A stretch of DNA of 64,000 bases from NCBI RefSeq assembly GCF_000330505.1, contig NW_004440113.1, positions 89,103 to 153,102 of the forward strand, given 5' to 3'. Position numbers and translations under genes: made by a program. Shown here in pieces: positions 20,517-37,177 of the stretch (within the stretch, counting starts at the first letter, position 1; each line of letters starts with the position of its first letter). This DNA is from Entamoeba invadens IP1. Lineage: Eukaryota; Evosea; Mastigamoebida; Endamoebidae. The notes beneath the pieces were generated by a model. It saw only the letters and a list, made by a program, of their open reading frames with translations, was not told the DNA's origin and ran no database searches.

Positions 20517-23176
20517 ATGAACCACACCACCCCAGAGGAAATGGTCTCTTTTTTCGGTAAAGTGGCCGAGTACCCACACGACTCTGCTTTTTGGCAAGAG
20601 TCATGGACTTCCCCTGTGAAGAGTCGGAAAGGGTCCTATTCCCTTGACAATTCTTTTTCCTATGAAGACCCATCGGACCAGTTTGTTATTTATTAATTGT
20701 TTTAGACAATATCGATATTTTATAATATAAAAAAGACATTAAAACACACGAAATAAAAGCATTTAATGATTTTCCTCTGAATGAAAAAAATGAATCATAA
20801 TATAGACTTTACATAGTGAAATCATGTAGTGTTATTGAAGCAAATAAAAGCATGTTGGACAATTACATATCTTCCCTGATGTACTGTCAACAAAATCCGT
20901 TTATCACGAAGTATAATATTATCTCAATAACACCCAAAGAAACAATACTCGAAATCGAAATGAACATTTTGGGAGTGAACAAAGTCGCTGTTTGTCTGAA
21001 GCAGACTGTGATCAATGTGAGCAACAATAAATCCTTCCACATCTTTTTTAGTATCACTGACAATCGATCCAAAGTGATCCCCTTTCGTGATAACCAATAC
21101 TTGTGCTTGTGTTACATCTTCGAACGAATGACTACACAATACGTGAAAATAACTGCCGTTTCTAAAGTTATGCCAATCCCTTGGTGCCATCCAACCGACG
21201 TCAAACAAGGTCTCCGACGACAAGCAACCAACGACATCCGTATTTTCAAAACCCTCACAGAGCTTCCAACCCTAATTAATGTCGAAGTCCCCGAATACGT
21301 TATATTAGAGAGAAAAGGGTTTGAAGCAATGATCCAGAAAAGGACTGTTGGGTCTGTTCTCATACAAACGGAGGATTACACCATCACAGAAATTTCAAGA
21401 CTGAAAGACGAAATCAATTTATTTTGTTCTGGCATGTTCCGCAAACGTGTTGCAATGCACTTGAACACCGACACGTTGATTGAATGTGTATTCAAAAACA
21501 GTTTCAGACTCGTCGAATACTCCGACAAAGACATTGGATTTTTCGTGTTAAAGAACCCTAACAGTCAACACGGCAACATCACCGACAAGATCAACGTCTC
21601 CGCATTTTATTACTCGGACGAGTGTGTTCTGTACCATTTGAAATCGACTGCGCACTTCCTCGACAACAACGAAGAGTTCAATTATTCGTTCTTTAATAAC
21701 GCTTATGTGATGATCTTAAAAGACATCGACGGGTATTGGAACGTCCAATTCGAAATCGATTTCACAGAGAAGACGTCTGGCCTCTCCTTAAACACTATGA
21801 AGCGGTTTTTAACAAGCATCAAAGAAAGTCTTGGGTCTTCCAACGCCGAGATGACACATCGCCTCCCCACACTCCAATTCTCTGTTCGTGAAAAGTCCAA
21901 GCCAATCGGTCATTCCTTCTTTGTGACTATGCAAAGGTCGTCCCTCATCCAAATCTGTTTGATGCTGAGCAAAAAGGACGTCAGAAATTTACGAACGACG
22001 TGCAAGCAGATGTACTCCCTTCTGTCCAATATGACGACTTCGGAAGACGATATGGAGGCGCAAGACAAACGGACGAAGACTGATGAGAGTCTTGAGAAAC
22101 GAAGTCGCAACGATGAAGAGAGTATTGAAGAGTTCTATGACACCACGCGCACTTCCACAACATCAAACGGCCACGAGATCTCTCGCAACTTCATCCCAAA
22201 TTACGGCAATTTCCCAACACAGTCAAAGACGTTACAAATCGAAGAACTTAAAGAGGATTTGACTTACGACTTCTCCGTGGCTTCCACCTTTCAAACGGAA
22301 ATTGAAGAAGAAAATGACAAGAAGGACATGATCACTATCAATGCGCACAACAACGTGGTGCATTCCGTTGGGTTAAACACAGAAGGCGACTTCTTTGTGT
22401 CTGGGTCTTCTGATCGGAAGGTCAAAGTCTTTGATTTGAACGCTAACCCAATCACTGGCCGGGGATTACTTGGCCCAAATGGGTCAGTCATATTCACTGC
22501 GTTTGTTGAAAACACCATCTGCGTCGCATACAAACGAGGCACAGTAAAGTACTTCATCGAAGATAATAAAGAGCCTGTCATCTTCGATTCGATCGCGGGG
22601 AGAATCGACGGGTTCTTTCCTATGAAGAACTACGAGTTCATGACGTGGAGCGACAACGTCCAAATAGTGAAGTACCAAAACTTCAGACAAAACATCATTT
22701 GTTCGTACGAGGAACATTCGAAGAAAGTGACGGCCGCATGTCCATTCAATGAATTCACCTATTTATCAGGATCTTCAGATAGAACACTCCATTTGTGGGA
22801 CATCAGAGACAAAAAACGCATCGCAGAGTTAAAACCACATAAAAGTGGTGTTGTTGGTATCAACAAATTGAACCAAATATACTTCTCAAGCTTCGGAAGT
22901 GAAAAGGTGTTGTGTGTATGGGACAGTAGAATGCTCAAATTGCCTGTTATCTCTCTTGAAAATGGCGTCGAGGCATTATCGACGGATCAAGACCATTTTG
23001 TGGCTGCTTGTAGTGATTCCGTTGTTAAAGTGTATTCAATGAAGACTTATAAAGAAGTTTGTCAGTTGGCGTGTAATGTTCCAGAGTCGTCGTTTACTGC
23101 TGTTGATATGAAAAATAAGGTAGTAGTATGTGGGACAAAAATTGGAGTTGTAGCTGTTGGCAAGGTATGCTATTAA
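20517..23176 (+). CDS. Two-exon F-box-like/WD40-repeat protein
   Basis: Exon 1 is 20517..20680, encoding a 54-residue start (MNHTTPEEMVSFFGKVAEYP). Exon 2 is 20806..23176. A 125-bp intron (GTTTGT to ATAG) joins them in phase 2 to give 844 residues. Without exon 1 the main frame has no ATG near its start. Residues about 433-463 (LIQICLMLSKKDVRNLRTTCKQM) resemble an F-box. From about 560 to the end come WD40 repeats: VSGSSDRKVKVFDL, YLSGSSDRTLHLWDI, CVWDSRML and VKVYSM. Such proteins are usually substrate receptors of SCF ubiquitin ligases. The N-terminal 400 residues are unrecognised and may be an Entamoeba-specific module. A strongly charged linker (DKRTKTDESLEKRSRNDEE) separates the parts. 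Confidence 0.75.
20681..20805 (+). other. Intron of the F-box/WD40 gene
   Basis: 125 bp from GTTTGT to TATAG. Phase 2 joins CA to A (Gln) and continues L-Y-I-V into the main frame. Confidence 0.75.
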
Positions 23177-23204
23177 GTTTATATAGTTATTGTTTTGCTC
23201 GATT

Positions 23205-23280
23205 TTATTTATATATTATATAAATAAAATATATTATAATATATTATAATATTTATAATATATTTATAATATAACAAATA
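23205..23280. repeat. AT-only palindromic spacer between convergent genes
   Basis: Repeated TATAATATATTATAATAT-like units that can fold in many registers, between the WD40 and ANTH genes. A role in 3'-end formation is possible. Confidence 0.4.
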
Positions 23281-23304
23281 ACAAGACATAATATACATAC
23301 AAAA

Positions 23305-24273
23305 TTAATCAACAAATAAATCCCCTTTTCTCTCTTCTTTGCGTGGCGTCACAGCAAAAAAGTATTCACTAAAATTCCGTTTTAAAAAAGTCTCAACTTT
23401 CATAGTGTTTTCAATGTAGTTTTCACTAATTGTTTTAAAGTACTTTTCTATTTCTTCTTTGAGTGAGTCGACGAGGTCTTCGTACTGATTTTCTCCATTT
23501 AAGACTCTTTTACTTTTTTCTATATAATTCTTTATAAGAGAAGTATAAGGTATCACGGGGTTAAAACCTTGTCTTGGGAAGGTTCCGAATGTTCCATTAA
23601 TTTTCTTTTCATTCATCAATTTGAGATACTTAGTTTTAGTCAACTCGAAGTCGTCGAGTGCTTTTATATATTGGAGTGCTTGTTGTGTGGTCATTGTTTG
23701 TGTCATGTTCCCCAAAGCCAAACAGATTTGATATAAAAAGACTGCAGAGGTGTTTGCTTCAAAGAACAGGATCTTGCGTGGCAGTAAGTTGACTGTGTTT
23801 TCCCAGAAGTCTTGATATATACCGGCTCTAATAATTAAATTAAGGCTCTCTAGTTGACTTCTAAATATTTTGATGAGCTTTTCAAATGAGTAGACGTTGT
23901 CTCTGACATTTTCTAGAGATAATTGATTGTCCGCCATATATGCAATTTTAGTATTCAGAAATTTCCCGAACATTTGGAGTTCAGTGTTGAACGAGTGCGG
24001 CATTTCAAAGTGTGAGAAATCAACGCTTTTCTCTGTAAGTTCACTTGCAAGTTGATTTCCATTACGACGCAATAACATTTTGTAAAGTAACACTAAGTAA
24101 GTGCTTCTTTGTGTCTCTTTAAGCTTTTTGTGACTTAACTTAATGATGGAGTCCATGATGGAAATTGACTTCTCAGTGTTATCCAACACGGGAAGAAGTG
24201 TTGTGATATCACTGTTTGAACTTTTCACAAGCTTCTCTAACTCTGTGTATTGTCTTCTGAGGAAGAACGGCAT
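23305..24273 (-). CDS. ANTH-domain protein, AP180/CALM-like clathrin adaptor
   Basis: A 322-residue all-helical protein. The pattern matches the ANTH domain: the helix STYLVLLYKMLLRRNGNQLA (compare FKSLITTHHLMVYGNERF), then LQMFGKFLNTKIAYMAD (compare RYSRYLNEKAVSYR), then LIKIFRSQLESLNLII (compare LLKTVPIIQNQMDALL). A final long helix pair includes YIKALDDFELTKTKYLKLM. ANTH proteins bind PtdIns(4,5)P2 and clathrin at the plasma membrane. The lysine-rich lipid-binding N-terminus is shortened, starting MPFFLRRQYTELEKLV, so membrane binding may differ. The frame is open upstream to a stop without an earlier ATG. After the domain there is only a short tail ending KGDLFVD. Confidence 0.55.
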   Translation of the reverse strand: MPFFLRRQYTELEKLVKSSNSDITTLLPVLDNTEKSISIMDSIIKLSHKKLKETQRSTYLVLLYKMLLRRNGNQLASELTEKSVDFSHFEMPHSFNTELQMFGKFLNTKIAYMADNQLSLENVRDNVYSFEKLIKIFRSQLESLNLIIRAGIYQDFWENTVNLLPRKILFFEANTSAVFLYQICLALGNMTQTMTTQQALQYIKALDDFELTKTKYLKLMNEKKINGTFGTFPRQGFNPVIPYTSLIKNYIEKSKRVLNGENQYEDLVDSLKEEIEKYFKTISENYIENTMKVETFLKRNFSEYFFAVTPRKEERKGDLFVD

Positions 24274-28792
<4,519 letters not shown>

Positions 28793-31700
28793 TCACAATT
28801 CACTTTCTGTAAGTTGTTGACATTGAACTGAAGGCACAAATCGATCTCTCGAAGTGTTTCTGTTTAAGAAAGACAATCTTTCTTTTGTCTCGACTCTGAT
28901 TTCTCTCGAATAATTTTTACGATTTGGTCTTGATGCTTTTTTAATTAGAGAAAACGATCGTTCGACTGAACATGTTGTTACGGCTATCAAATTAAGCTCC
29001 ATACAGCAACCAATAAAACGTTGAAACTCGACTCTTGATTCCATTAAATTCAAAACATTTGGTGCTGTAAAATAATTTTCAGAACATTGTTCCAAAAATA
29101 TATTTATATTTTTGTCTTTTTCATTCCGATAAAATTTTCTTTGTTTGAAAATTTGAATTTTTTTGCTTTCTAAACTTCCTTCTGTCGCCGAAGAACCGTC
29201 ATCTGATCCTGGTAAGTCAGAGCTGAAATGTCCAGTTGGAAAAGCCGTGTCTATTATATCTTTTTGATCCTTTGTGCATCTGATTTCAGGCGATTTATAA
29301 ATTAAATCCATTTTGGCTTTAATTTTATCAACAGAGTTTATATTATCATGACACCACTTCATTATCAATTCTGCTTCATCTGCAAAATCGTCGTACTCAT
29401 CAAGACGTGGTATGTCCATTTCGAGCATGTACATTTTCATTTTCATTAACAATTGTGGGTCCGCCAGTCTCTGTTGAAGATCAACAAAATCTTGGTAAGT
29501 GTCTATCTCTAGTTCATATTCTTTAAGATGGTACTCTTCGAATATTTCAAAACATGTTGATTTACGTAACGGATTTGCGAATCTCACAACCAACGCTTGA
29601 ATGAGCCTCACAACAAAATCGTGACAAATACCTCTAAGTACTTCAATGTTGTCACTGTTATTTTCTCTGATAAATAACATGGTTCCGAAAAAACTGTCGT
29701 TTTTGTCATCCAATTTTGTTTTTATATTTATATAATATTTTATTGTATCACAAATTCTCTGATACGCCACTGGAAATTTTACATCTCTTCCTTGAAGCCA
29801 TTGACTTACAATTTTAAGTGGCGCGAACAGGTAATCAATAAAATACAGACGCTCCGACGAATAAAGAGTCATCTAACGAAACGCGTCCAAACTTATTTTC
29901 AAATACGTTTTGAGGTACAAAATTGAAATTTTCTTTATTCAAAAAAAGTTGATAATTTTCAAAATTTTCAAAAATAGCTGAAGTCACAAATGAAGTGAAA
30001 AGAAACCGTGTTGTACTTGTACTAGGAATTTCGGTGGCACACATTTCAGTCTTGGTTTGTTTATTGAAAGCGATCCAAGCATTTCTGAATTTAGAATTTG
30101 TTATTTCATTCAGGAATTGATTTATTACACTTCCTTCGTTAACTTCAACAACCTTTTCACATGCCTTCGACAGTCTATGATCAAAACAATAATTACGTTT
30201 AAAGCGCTTTCGATGTTCAATTGGAACAAGACTTTTTAATAACACGCCGATCGTTGTGTTACATGTGGTACCATCAAGTGAAATTCCTTTGAGTTGTTGT
30301 AAACTGAGTTTTGCATGATACAGTACACGAAGAATCCACTCAACCCTCGAGTGTGCATCACCTTCGCCGTAATAGTTACCAATTTTAATCTTTACTTCAG
30401 TTGTTGTGCAAAAGTCAAAACTAAAACGTGCATATAGTGAATAGTGAGTCTCTCCATCGTAAGTTTGTGAATCGGCGATTAAATGAAAGGGTGTTTTCAG
30501 TTGACCCAAATTTTGCAGACGTCTTTTGTCAACTTTATGTATAAGTTTCATGCGCCTTTCAATAGTTTTTGTGGAAACATTCAATTCAATTGAAGTTCCA
30601 AGTGTTATAATTTTAATCACTTCTAATATTTTGGTTATTTCATTAGAAGAAAAATCTTCGAGTGAAAAAATTAATGCCATTAATACAATTAAAAAACCCT
30701 TTTTTTCTTTTTTTGCGAGTTCCGTTTTGCTGTTTCCAACGCGTCTTTCAACTTCTTCTTCTATTGCTTTGGTGAGAATTGTTGACATGTGTAAATAGGC
30801 GTTTTCAGTGTTTTCGAGAGTGTCCATTATAAAATTAAGTCGTTCAATATTGACAAGTTCATTTTTCAATTGAAGGTCACTTTTTATACAATTTTCGTCT
30901 TCACTATCGATATCGTCGAGCCAATATTCATTTTCATCTGCAACCTCGATATTTTCCGGGAGGTTTTTTTGATGCGTGTGACTTAATAAGCGAAGAAGAC
31001 AACTGTTGCCATATCCCGGATGCTTGACTCATTATTTCATGGACTCGTGTGTCTTCTATTTCGTTACATTCATTGCATTCACTTCCTTCATATTCTTCAT
31101 TTTCATGAGCTTCATCTTCGCCTCCACTGTGCTCAGTTTCCAGGCTGCCATCAATTGGATCGTTTCCATAAACAAGGTCATAATGACCCATGATATCACC
31201 AAAAGTGGTCTGTTTCTTATCTAAGTTTGTTTCAAGATCAAATGGTGTTTGATCAACAACACCTATTGGTGTTTGTGTTGTGTCTATCATAGGGGGCGTA
31301 GCAGTGTTGGGTTGTGCTGTTCTATCTGGATAAGATGAATCGTTGTGCTCATCATTGATACCATTATCGTTGTAAGTGTTTATCATGATGTTTGGATTTT
31401 GTTCACAGATTTGTTGTGAAACAAAGTGTGGCTCATTTATTGCAGGTTGTTGAATTGTTAATTCAATGGATATTGCTTGAAGAGCAATATTAACATCTTC
31501 AATCATTTTATTTATATTTGATGTGTTTCCTCCAGTATTGATCAATGCATCTTTGATTCTCATCATTTGAAACTTTGACGCGTTTTTTATTTTCTCATAA
31601 TTTGAATTTATTAACGAGTTAAGCGACAAATAATTTAGTATATTAAAGTTGTTAAATGCGACAGTTTGGAGCCTATCCTTTATTGCACAAAAGATGTTCA

Positions 31701-31896
31701 CGTCTTTGTGGAGATGATTTTTGTAATGCTCTTTAAGAGCATCTCGCGGAAATTTCGAACAAAAAACACAATAATTCAAGCCTTTAACAAACCCATCGGG
31801 TTCATCTAAAATAAAAGGCTGGAACTCCAGAGTATTACCAAAAGAAATACATCTTCTTGATACTCTTTTTTCTTTTGAGAGTCGTGGTTTAGGCAT
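28793..31896 (-). pseudogene. hAT-like transposase split by two frameshifts
   Basis: Three consecutive frames (31896..30934, then to 29835, then 29872..28793) read as one protein of about 1030 residues. The N-terminal part has a Cys/His cluster (YCVFCSK followed by HYKNHLH), a BED-like zinc finger. The middle part has LIADSQTYDGETHYSLY, ISLDGTTCNT and NYCFDHRLSKACEK, which follow the RNase-H-type catalytic region of hAT transposases. The last part ends TTCSVERSFSLIKKASRP, the hAT dimerisation signature. Both breaks require a +1 shift: one is at an A7 run (minus strand, about 30962-30968), where the second frame continues KNLPENIEVADENEYW, and the other lies inside the 38-bp overlap at 29835-29872. 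I could not identify terminal inverted repeats or the 8-bp duplication. Few other lesions are seen, so the copy may be young. Confidence 0.7.
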
Positions 31897-32260
31897 TTAA
31901 TTGTTATTTTGAGTTTGTGGTAAATTACCCTTAAAACAAACCCAGCTTGAAACTCTTATTTTATATGTTATTTTATTAATATAATTCTATTCATTTTTTA
32001 ATTATCTTTTCGCCAAAAAGTACCATAGAGAAAGAATCATTCGTGCCTTAATAGTTAATAATTTAAATAAAAAAATATGTTTGTTTTAATATTCATATTA
32101 AATTTTAAACTATATTTCTAACACAAAATATTTTGAAATTATAACAACATTTTCAGCTTTTTTATATTCATAGACTCGTACAATATAAATGTTTTTTGTG
32201 TGTAATTAAAGCTTGTCTCTGGTGTACATTATAACATTGGAACTGTTTGGTTTTGTTAAT

Positions 32261-32394
32261 TCATTTACATATAATTGTATTGCATAGACCACACATCTCA
32301 AGCTCATTTTCGTCACACTTCCCAATAACAACTGAATATACTGCGTTTAATGATTGGTCGAAAATATGCCGGCTGATTGTTACATCGGAAGTTT
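32261..32394 (-). pseudogene. Short coding fossil ending in a CGLC motif
   Basis: Open for 44 codons to a TGA without an ATG at its start. It encodes DVTISRHIFDQSLNAVYSV, then CDENELEMCGLCNTIICK. Upstream on the same strand (32400-32550) other frames read coding-like stretches such as TDNSHEAEMTSGYYNLYKMA broken by stops. It is probably a decayed gene or transposase of unknown family. Confidence 0.4.
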
Positions 32395-34111
32395 ATTCTT
32401 GATATCTTAAATCAAGTGTTGTAAAATTTGATCTTGTTTTTTGAAAGTCTTCAAAGATGTTTTGTTGCCATTTTATATAAGTTGTAATATCCTGATGTCA
32501 TTTCGGCTTCATGACTGTTGTCAGTCTACAACCAATGTACTTTATTGATTTTCCCTGCAAGTGCCAAATTGTTATTAAAGACTCTTTTCACTACAGACAA
32601 CACTTAGTTAGTATGGCTCAATAACAGGTCAAAGTACCATTGTTGAAACAACCTTTCATATTCGCTCTAGTAGTTGTCGTTTCCATTATTATATATATCA
32701 GTTGATGTTGGTGAATTGTATCGACCAGCGTTAGTTGGTTTGTGCCCACTTGTACTCAACCAATACTATTAATTGTTTTATCAAAATTCTTTAGTGACTT
32801 GCTGTTTCTACACTGGAAAAGTCTAATATGACAACCCAAGTTATTTGGTGTGCATTATGAGTGTCTCGTCTAACCACATATTTTATACCACAACTTAAAT
32901 TTGGTTAAATGTTTTATTGTTGATGCTGTTCATAAATGGAAGTTTTGCATTTATGAAACCATGAACTCCTTGTAGATTTCATTTGGGGTTCTTTATTTTG
33001 AAGATGCCTTGGTCATCATTAGTTATTAAAATATACTCTTCGTGGTGTTGTTTTCAATGTCTTTAAAGAACGTGTTATTGAAAACGCCGGTGTTTTTCAC
33101 CCACTTCTAAATCTCAATTGTCATAGTTTAAGACTTTATCACCACTTTAAATAACGACATCACTATTTAGCCTTCTTAATTATGGATAAGAATGTTTTAC
33201 AATACTAATAACAAGTATTCAAGTAATTAGTATTCGGAGAAGTTTCAACAAGTCCCACCCAAACAACACTGTAATTGACACCCAATAAATTTCTTCATAC
33301 TTAACCACCACTTAACCATGTACAGTATCAAGTTGTATCGTATGCCGTTTTCAATTTCATACCACGAGAAAAACATTAAAAACGACCTAATATAATAATA
33401 ATAATTGTTAATAATCTTATAATATGTTTTCAAAACATCGTCAACTTAAACAATAAAACTTGTTGCTAATGGTAAATTGTAAAGAGTTTAGTCAACACAA
33501 TATATGAAATTCGATGTGCATAATAATGATATGTATGTTGGCTGTTTATATTTTATTAAATAAAATTATTTTGTGTTTTTTGGTAACTGTCTTTAATTTA
33601 AAACTTAAAAACTGTTTTTTCTTTTATAAATGTTTTTGCTTTAAAAATGTTTTTTAAAAAAATTTACGTTTTTTTAAATATACTTTCACTTATTCAAAAA
33701 AGGGAAAATGTGCATTGTAATACACACGAAAAACCCCGATAAACAAACAAATTTTTGAGTAATGTAATTGTATATTGCTTTCCGATTTTAAGTCTCATTT
33801 ATTAGCAATTCACAATTGGAGTTAAAATATAAAAAAGACATAATTATCGTCAAGTTGTATCACATATAAACAATGTCTCTTTATAAACAAACTGGAGAAT
33901 AGTCGCTTTGAAAATCTACGTTCGACTCGTCGTTGTTTTTTTTTTCAATTTCTGACACATATACGCCATCGGCTAAATTTTTTTCTTATCTATAGTCGTA
34001 TAAAAGTAATGCAAACTTTGTCATGATAACGTAAAAAATATCTCTCACAAAGAACGCTTTTTTGCGAACACATACAAGTACAAAAAAAGAGTTAAACAAA
34101 TTGTGTTTGTT

Positions 34112-34317
34112 TCATCCTCTTTTTCTCTTTGAATTCTTGAATCGACTTCTGCTGTAATTTGTGTGATGAATTCGCCGTCCAATTTCACCGCGACCCTCAA
34201 AAATACAACGCAACATAGTTTTTTTTACATCCTCATTCTGCGAGTCCACTAAGGGCAAAAATATTTCCAAGCAAAGCAATAACGCTTTTTCCCATTGACT
34301 GTCAAAAATATAATTTT
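34112..34317 (-). pseudogene. Coding fossil or orphan 3' exon
   Basis: An open stretch with coding-like composition and no start codon. It encodes FDSQWEKALLLCLEIFLPLV, then NEDVKKTMLRCIFEGRGEIG and a basic tail ending KNSKRKRG. A possible acceptor (GACAG) lies at its upstream end, but no upstream exon is visible. The family is unknown; a decayed transposon gene is the simplest reading. Confidence 0.4.
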
Positions 34318-37177
34318 TTAATCAGTTTCTTATTATTAGTTTGATTTTTAGTTTGAAAACTAATAGATACCATTTTAATTATTTAACAAATGAAAAAATT
34401 CAACAAAGTACGTGTTATAAATACTCAACAACACCATAACATGCTATCCATACATGGGTGGAATGTTGATTTTTAACTCAAGTTTACATGGTTTTAAAAT
34501 TTGATATTTTTCATTTACTGTTCTTACTACAAATTGCAATGTAATTGACTGATTTTGGTGAAACACATTGAGTTTAATAAGTGGTGTTAACAAGTCTGTT
34601 TAATGATTTGGAAAATAAAATAAAACAATAACGGTTTAATAAGACGTTGTGAATCAACGACAAATCATTTAAACGCATAAAAGCTTTGTTTTTATTTTTA
34701 ATTTTTTTGCACTTGGTAAATAATTGATTATTTTTATGATGATTTAATAATATAGTTTGTTTTAATATTTTTTTAATATTAAAAAATAAGTAGTCAATTC
34801 CCGAAATATTAAAAGAGTATTTGGAACACACTTTAAATAGGAAGTGTTTTTCAGGTGTTAATTGTGAATTTGGTTAATCAAAAAAGTAGGCAACACAACT
34901 TCTCGAATATGAGATCAAACATGTTTAAGGATCTTGGTAATTGGATGCCAAAATCAAGCTACTTTATTTTTTATATAAATTTACAAACCAAACTAGAAAA
35001 AAAAAATGAACTAGAATATACAAGACATAACCCAAATTTTTTAACAATTTTTTTTATTTAATCAAAAACATTTGAACCCGAACAATTTTTATTTTTAAAA
35101 TAACAAATTGTATTTATTTAAATAAAACGTAGTTAAAATATCAACATTTTTAATAATTACATTTTTATTTATACATTACTGGTTTTTAATAAAAACCTTT
35201 TTATACATGGCGTATTGAATTGTTATTTACCATCATACAATTAACATGGTTTAAACAATGATAATCAATTGTATATTATAAGTTACAACCATTTAAAATC
35301 AAATGTTGGCATGTAAAATATTATATTTATTCAAATCATTAATGTTTAAAAAATCCATTTCTAATGTTATCAATTCGTTTTTGTTTGTATTTTTAACTAT
35401 TTGGTATTATGTATTAATTTGAATTGTTTATTTTAATAATTATATAATTATATTAATTGTTCTTGAATATTTATGTTTGGAAATGTTAATATTGCCGATC
35501 GATATAACGTTAACAATTCTTATTTTTTCAATGTTTTTAAATTTGTTTAATAAATAATAGTTGTGTAAATTGACAAAATTACCCATTTTTGCTACATTTA
35601 AAATTGTTTAATATTTTTATAACTTATTTTTTAATGTTCATTTTATTATTTAATTAACGTTATGATTTTGCATTAATAATTTTAGATATTTCTGTATTTT
35701 TATCATGTTTTTTTAGTTCTTTATAATGCACAATTTGGGATAAATGTATTTAAATCATGAACAATCAATGTAAAAAAGGTGCAAGTTCTGAACCCGAACA
35801 AGTTTCTTTGGTACATTTATTCAAATGATATATATTTGCCTGATTTTCCCGTTTATTGTTGTTGTATTTATACAACATATTTGAAATAAAAACAGAAAAA
35901 TAATAATAAATTTGAAAACTCATTCAACGTGCAAATGATTTTTTATTTACCAATTTCTTTGGCAAACACGTATTTATTGTGACTTTAAGTTAACAATCAA
36001 TGTTAAAATATATATCGGAACAGCAAAAAACCAAATTTAAAAATTTGCGTTAAAAACACGTGGTTTTAAAAATAAAATGATTTTTGTTGTAAAAAATAAA
36101 TAAAACAAAATTTGAATTGTTTAACCAAAAATATTGAGCACAGTCTATTTATTTGTAATGTTTTACAAAACTGTACTATATTTTTAAAAATGTATTAATT
36201 AAAACTATATTTTTCTTATTACAAATTATATTAAAGATAATAACTTATTTTTTAAAATTAAATAGTATAAAAATTAAATAAATAAACATGTTTTGAAAAT
36301 GATTATAATCAATCCGATACGGTTTATACGACATAAAAACGTTTTAATTTGGTCTTTTAACAAGATTTCATCTTTGAGAGCCGTCTTAAAACTCTTGTGA
36401 TGCTTTGATTCTACAGTTGATTATTTGAAAAAAAATATAATAAAAAAATAATAAAATTACGATGTTTTACCCGAATATTTGAATTAAATAATCGCATTTA
36501 TTAACAAAAAGATATAAAAATATCAACCATTATTGTATAGTTTTCTTTTAAACTATAAATCCCGTTAATTGAGGTAATATAAATGTAAAATTTTTGTCAA
36601 TTGTAATATGAACTTTTTGGACAACAAATTAAATTGATTTTTTTGAAAACTTTTTTTTGAGTGAAAAAAAGCCATTATTAGAGTAAAAACAAAGAAAACA
36701 CCAAAAAACAATATTTTTTGTTAAAAAGTGGACTTTTTTGCCAACAACCACAAAATTTACTATATAAATGTCTAACCCTGTGCTTAATTAAAAAAAGTTA
36801 AGACAGTCTTTGCTATCTAAACAGTCAAATATAATTATGTTAATAATGATTTTTATAAATATTTATATATCGGTTTGAACAAACATAAGGTTTATTTTTA
36901 TAAATTATTATTGATAAATATTTAATTCCAAATATTATAGAAAATAATTATTAAATGGTATTTATATGAAATAACTTCATTATTTTTTTGATTATTATAT
37001 ATTTGAACTACATACTTAAAATGGATAAACTAAGTAATTCAAATCGTTCATACACCAAGTCATTGATTTGAAGTCAATTTTAATTATGATCCAATTTCTA
37101 ACAAATTAATAGTTTGAGTTATATTATGTCCTCTTTTCCTTTTCATCTTTATATGATTTGACTTTTAATTCTCATTT

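Larger units (their letters stand above)
31897..37177. other. 5.3-kb gene-free region with coding fossils
   Basis: Very AT-rich apart from short stretches around 32220-33300 and 33890-34320, which look like decayed coding sequence on the minus strand. No intact gene is supported between 34400 and 37177. Confidence 0.5.

Noticed and set aside
30962..30968. Programmed -1 frameshift at the A7 run of the hAT-like gene
   Set aside because: The required shift is +1, not -1, so the slippery A AAA AAA heptamer does not explain it; mutation or sequencing error is simpler.
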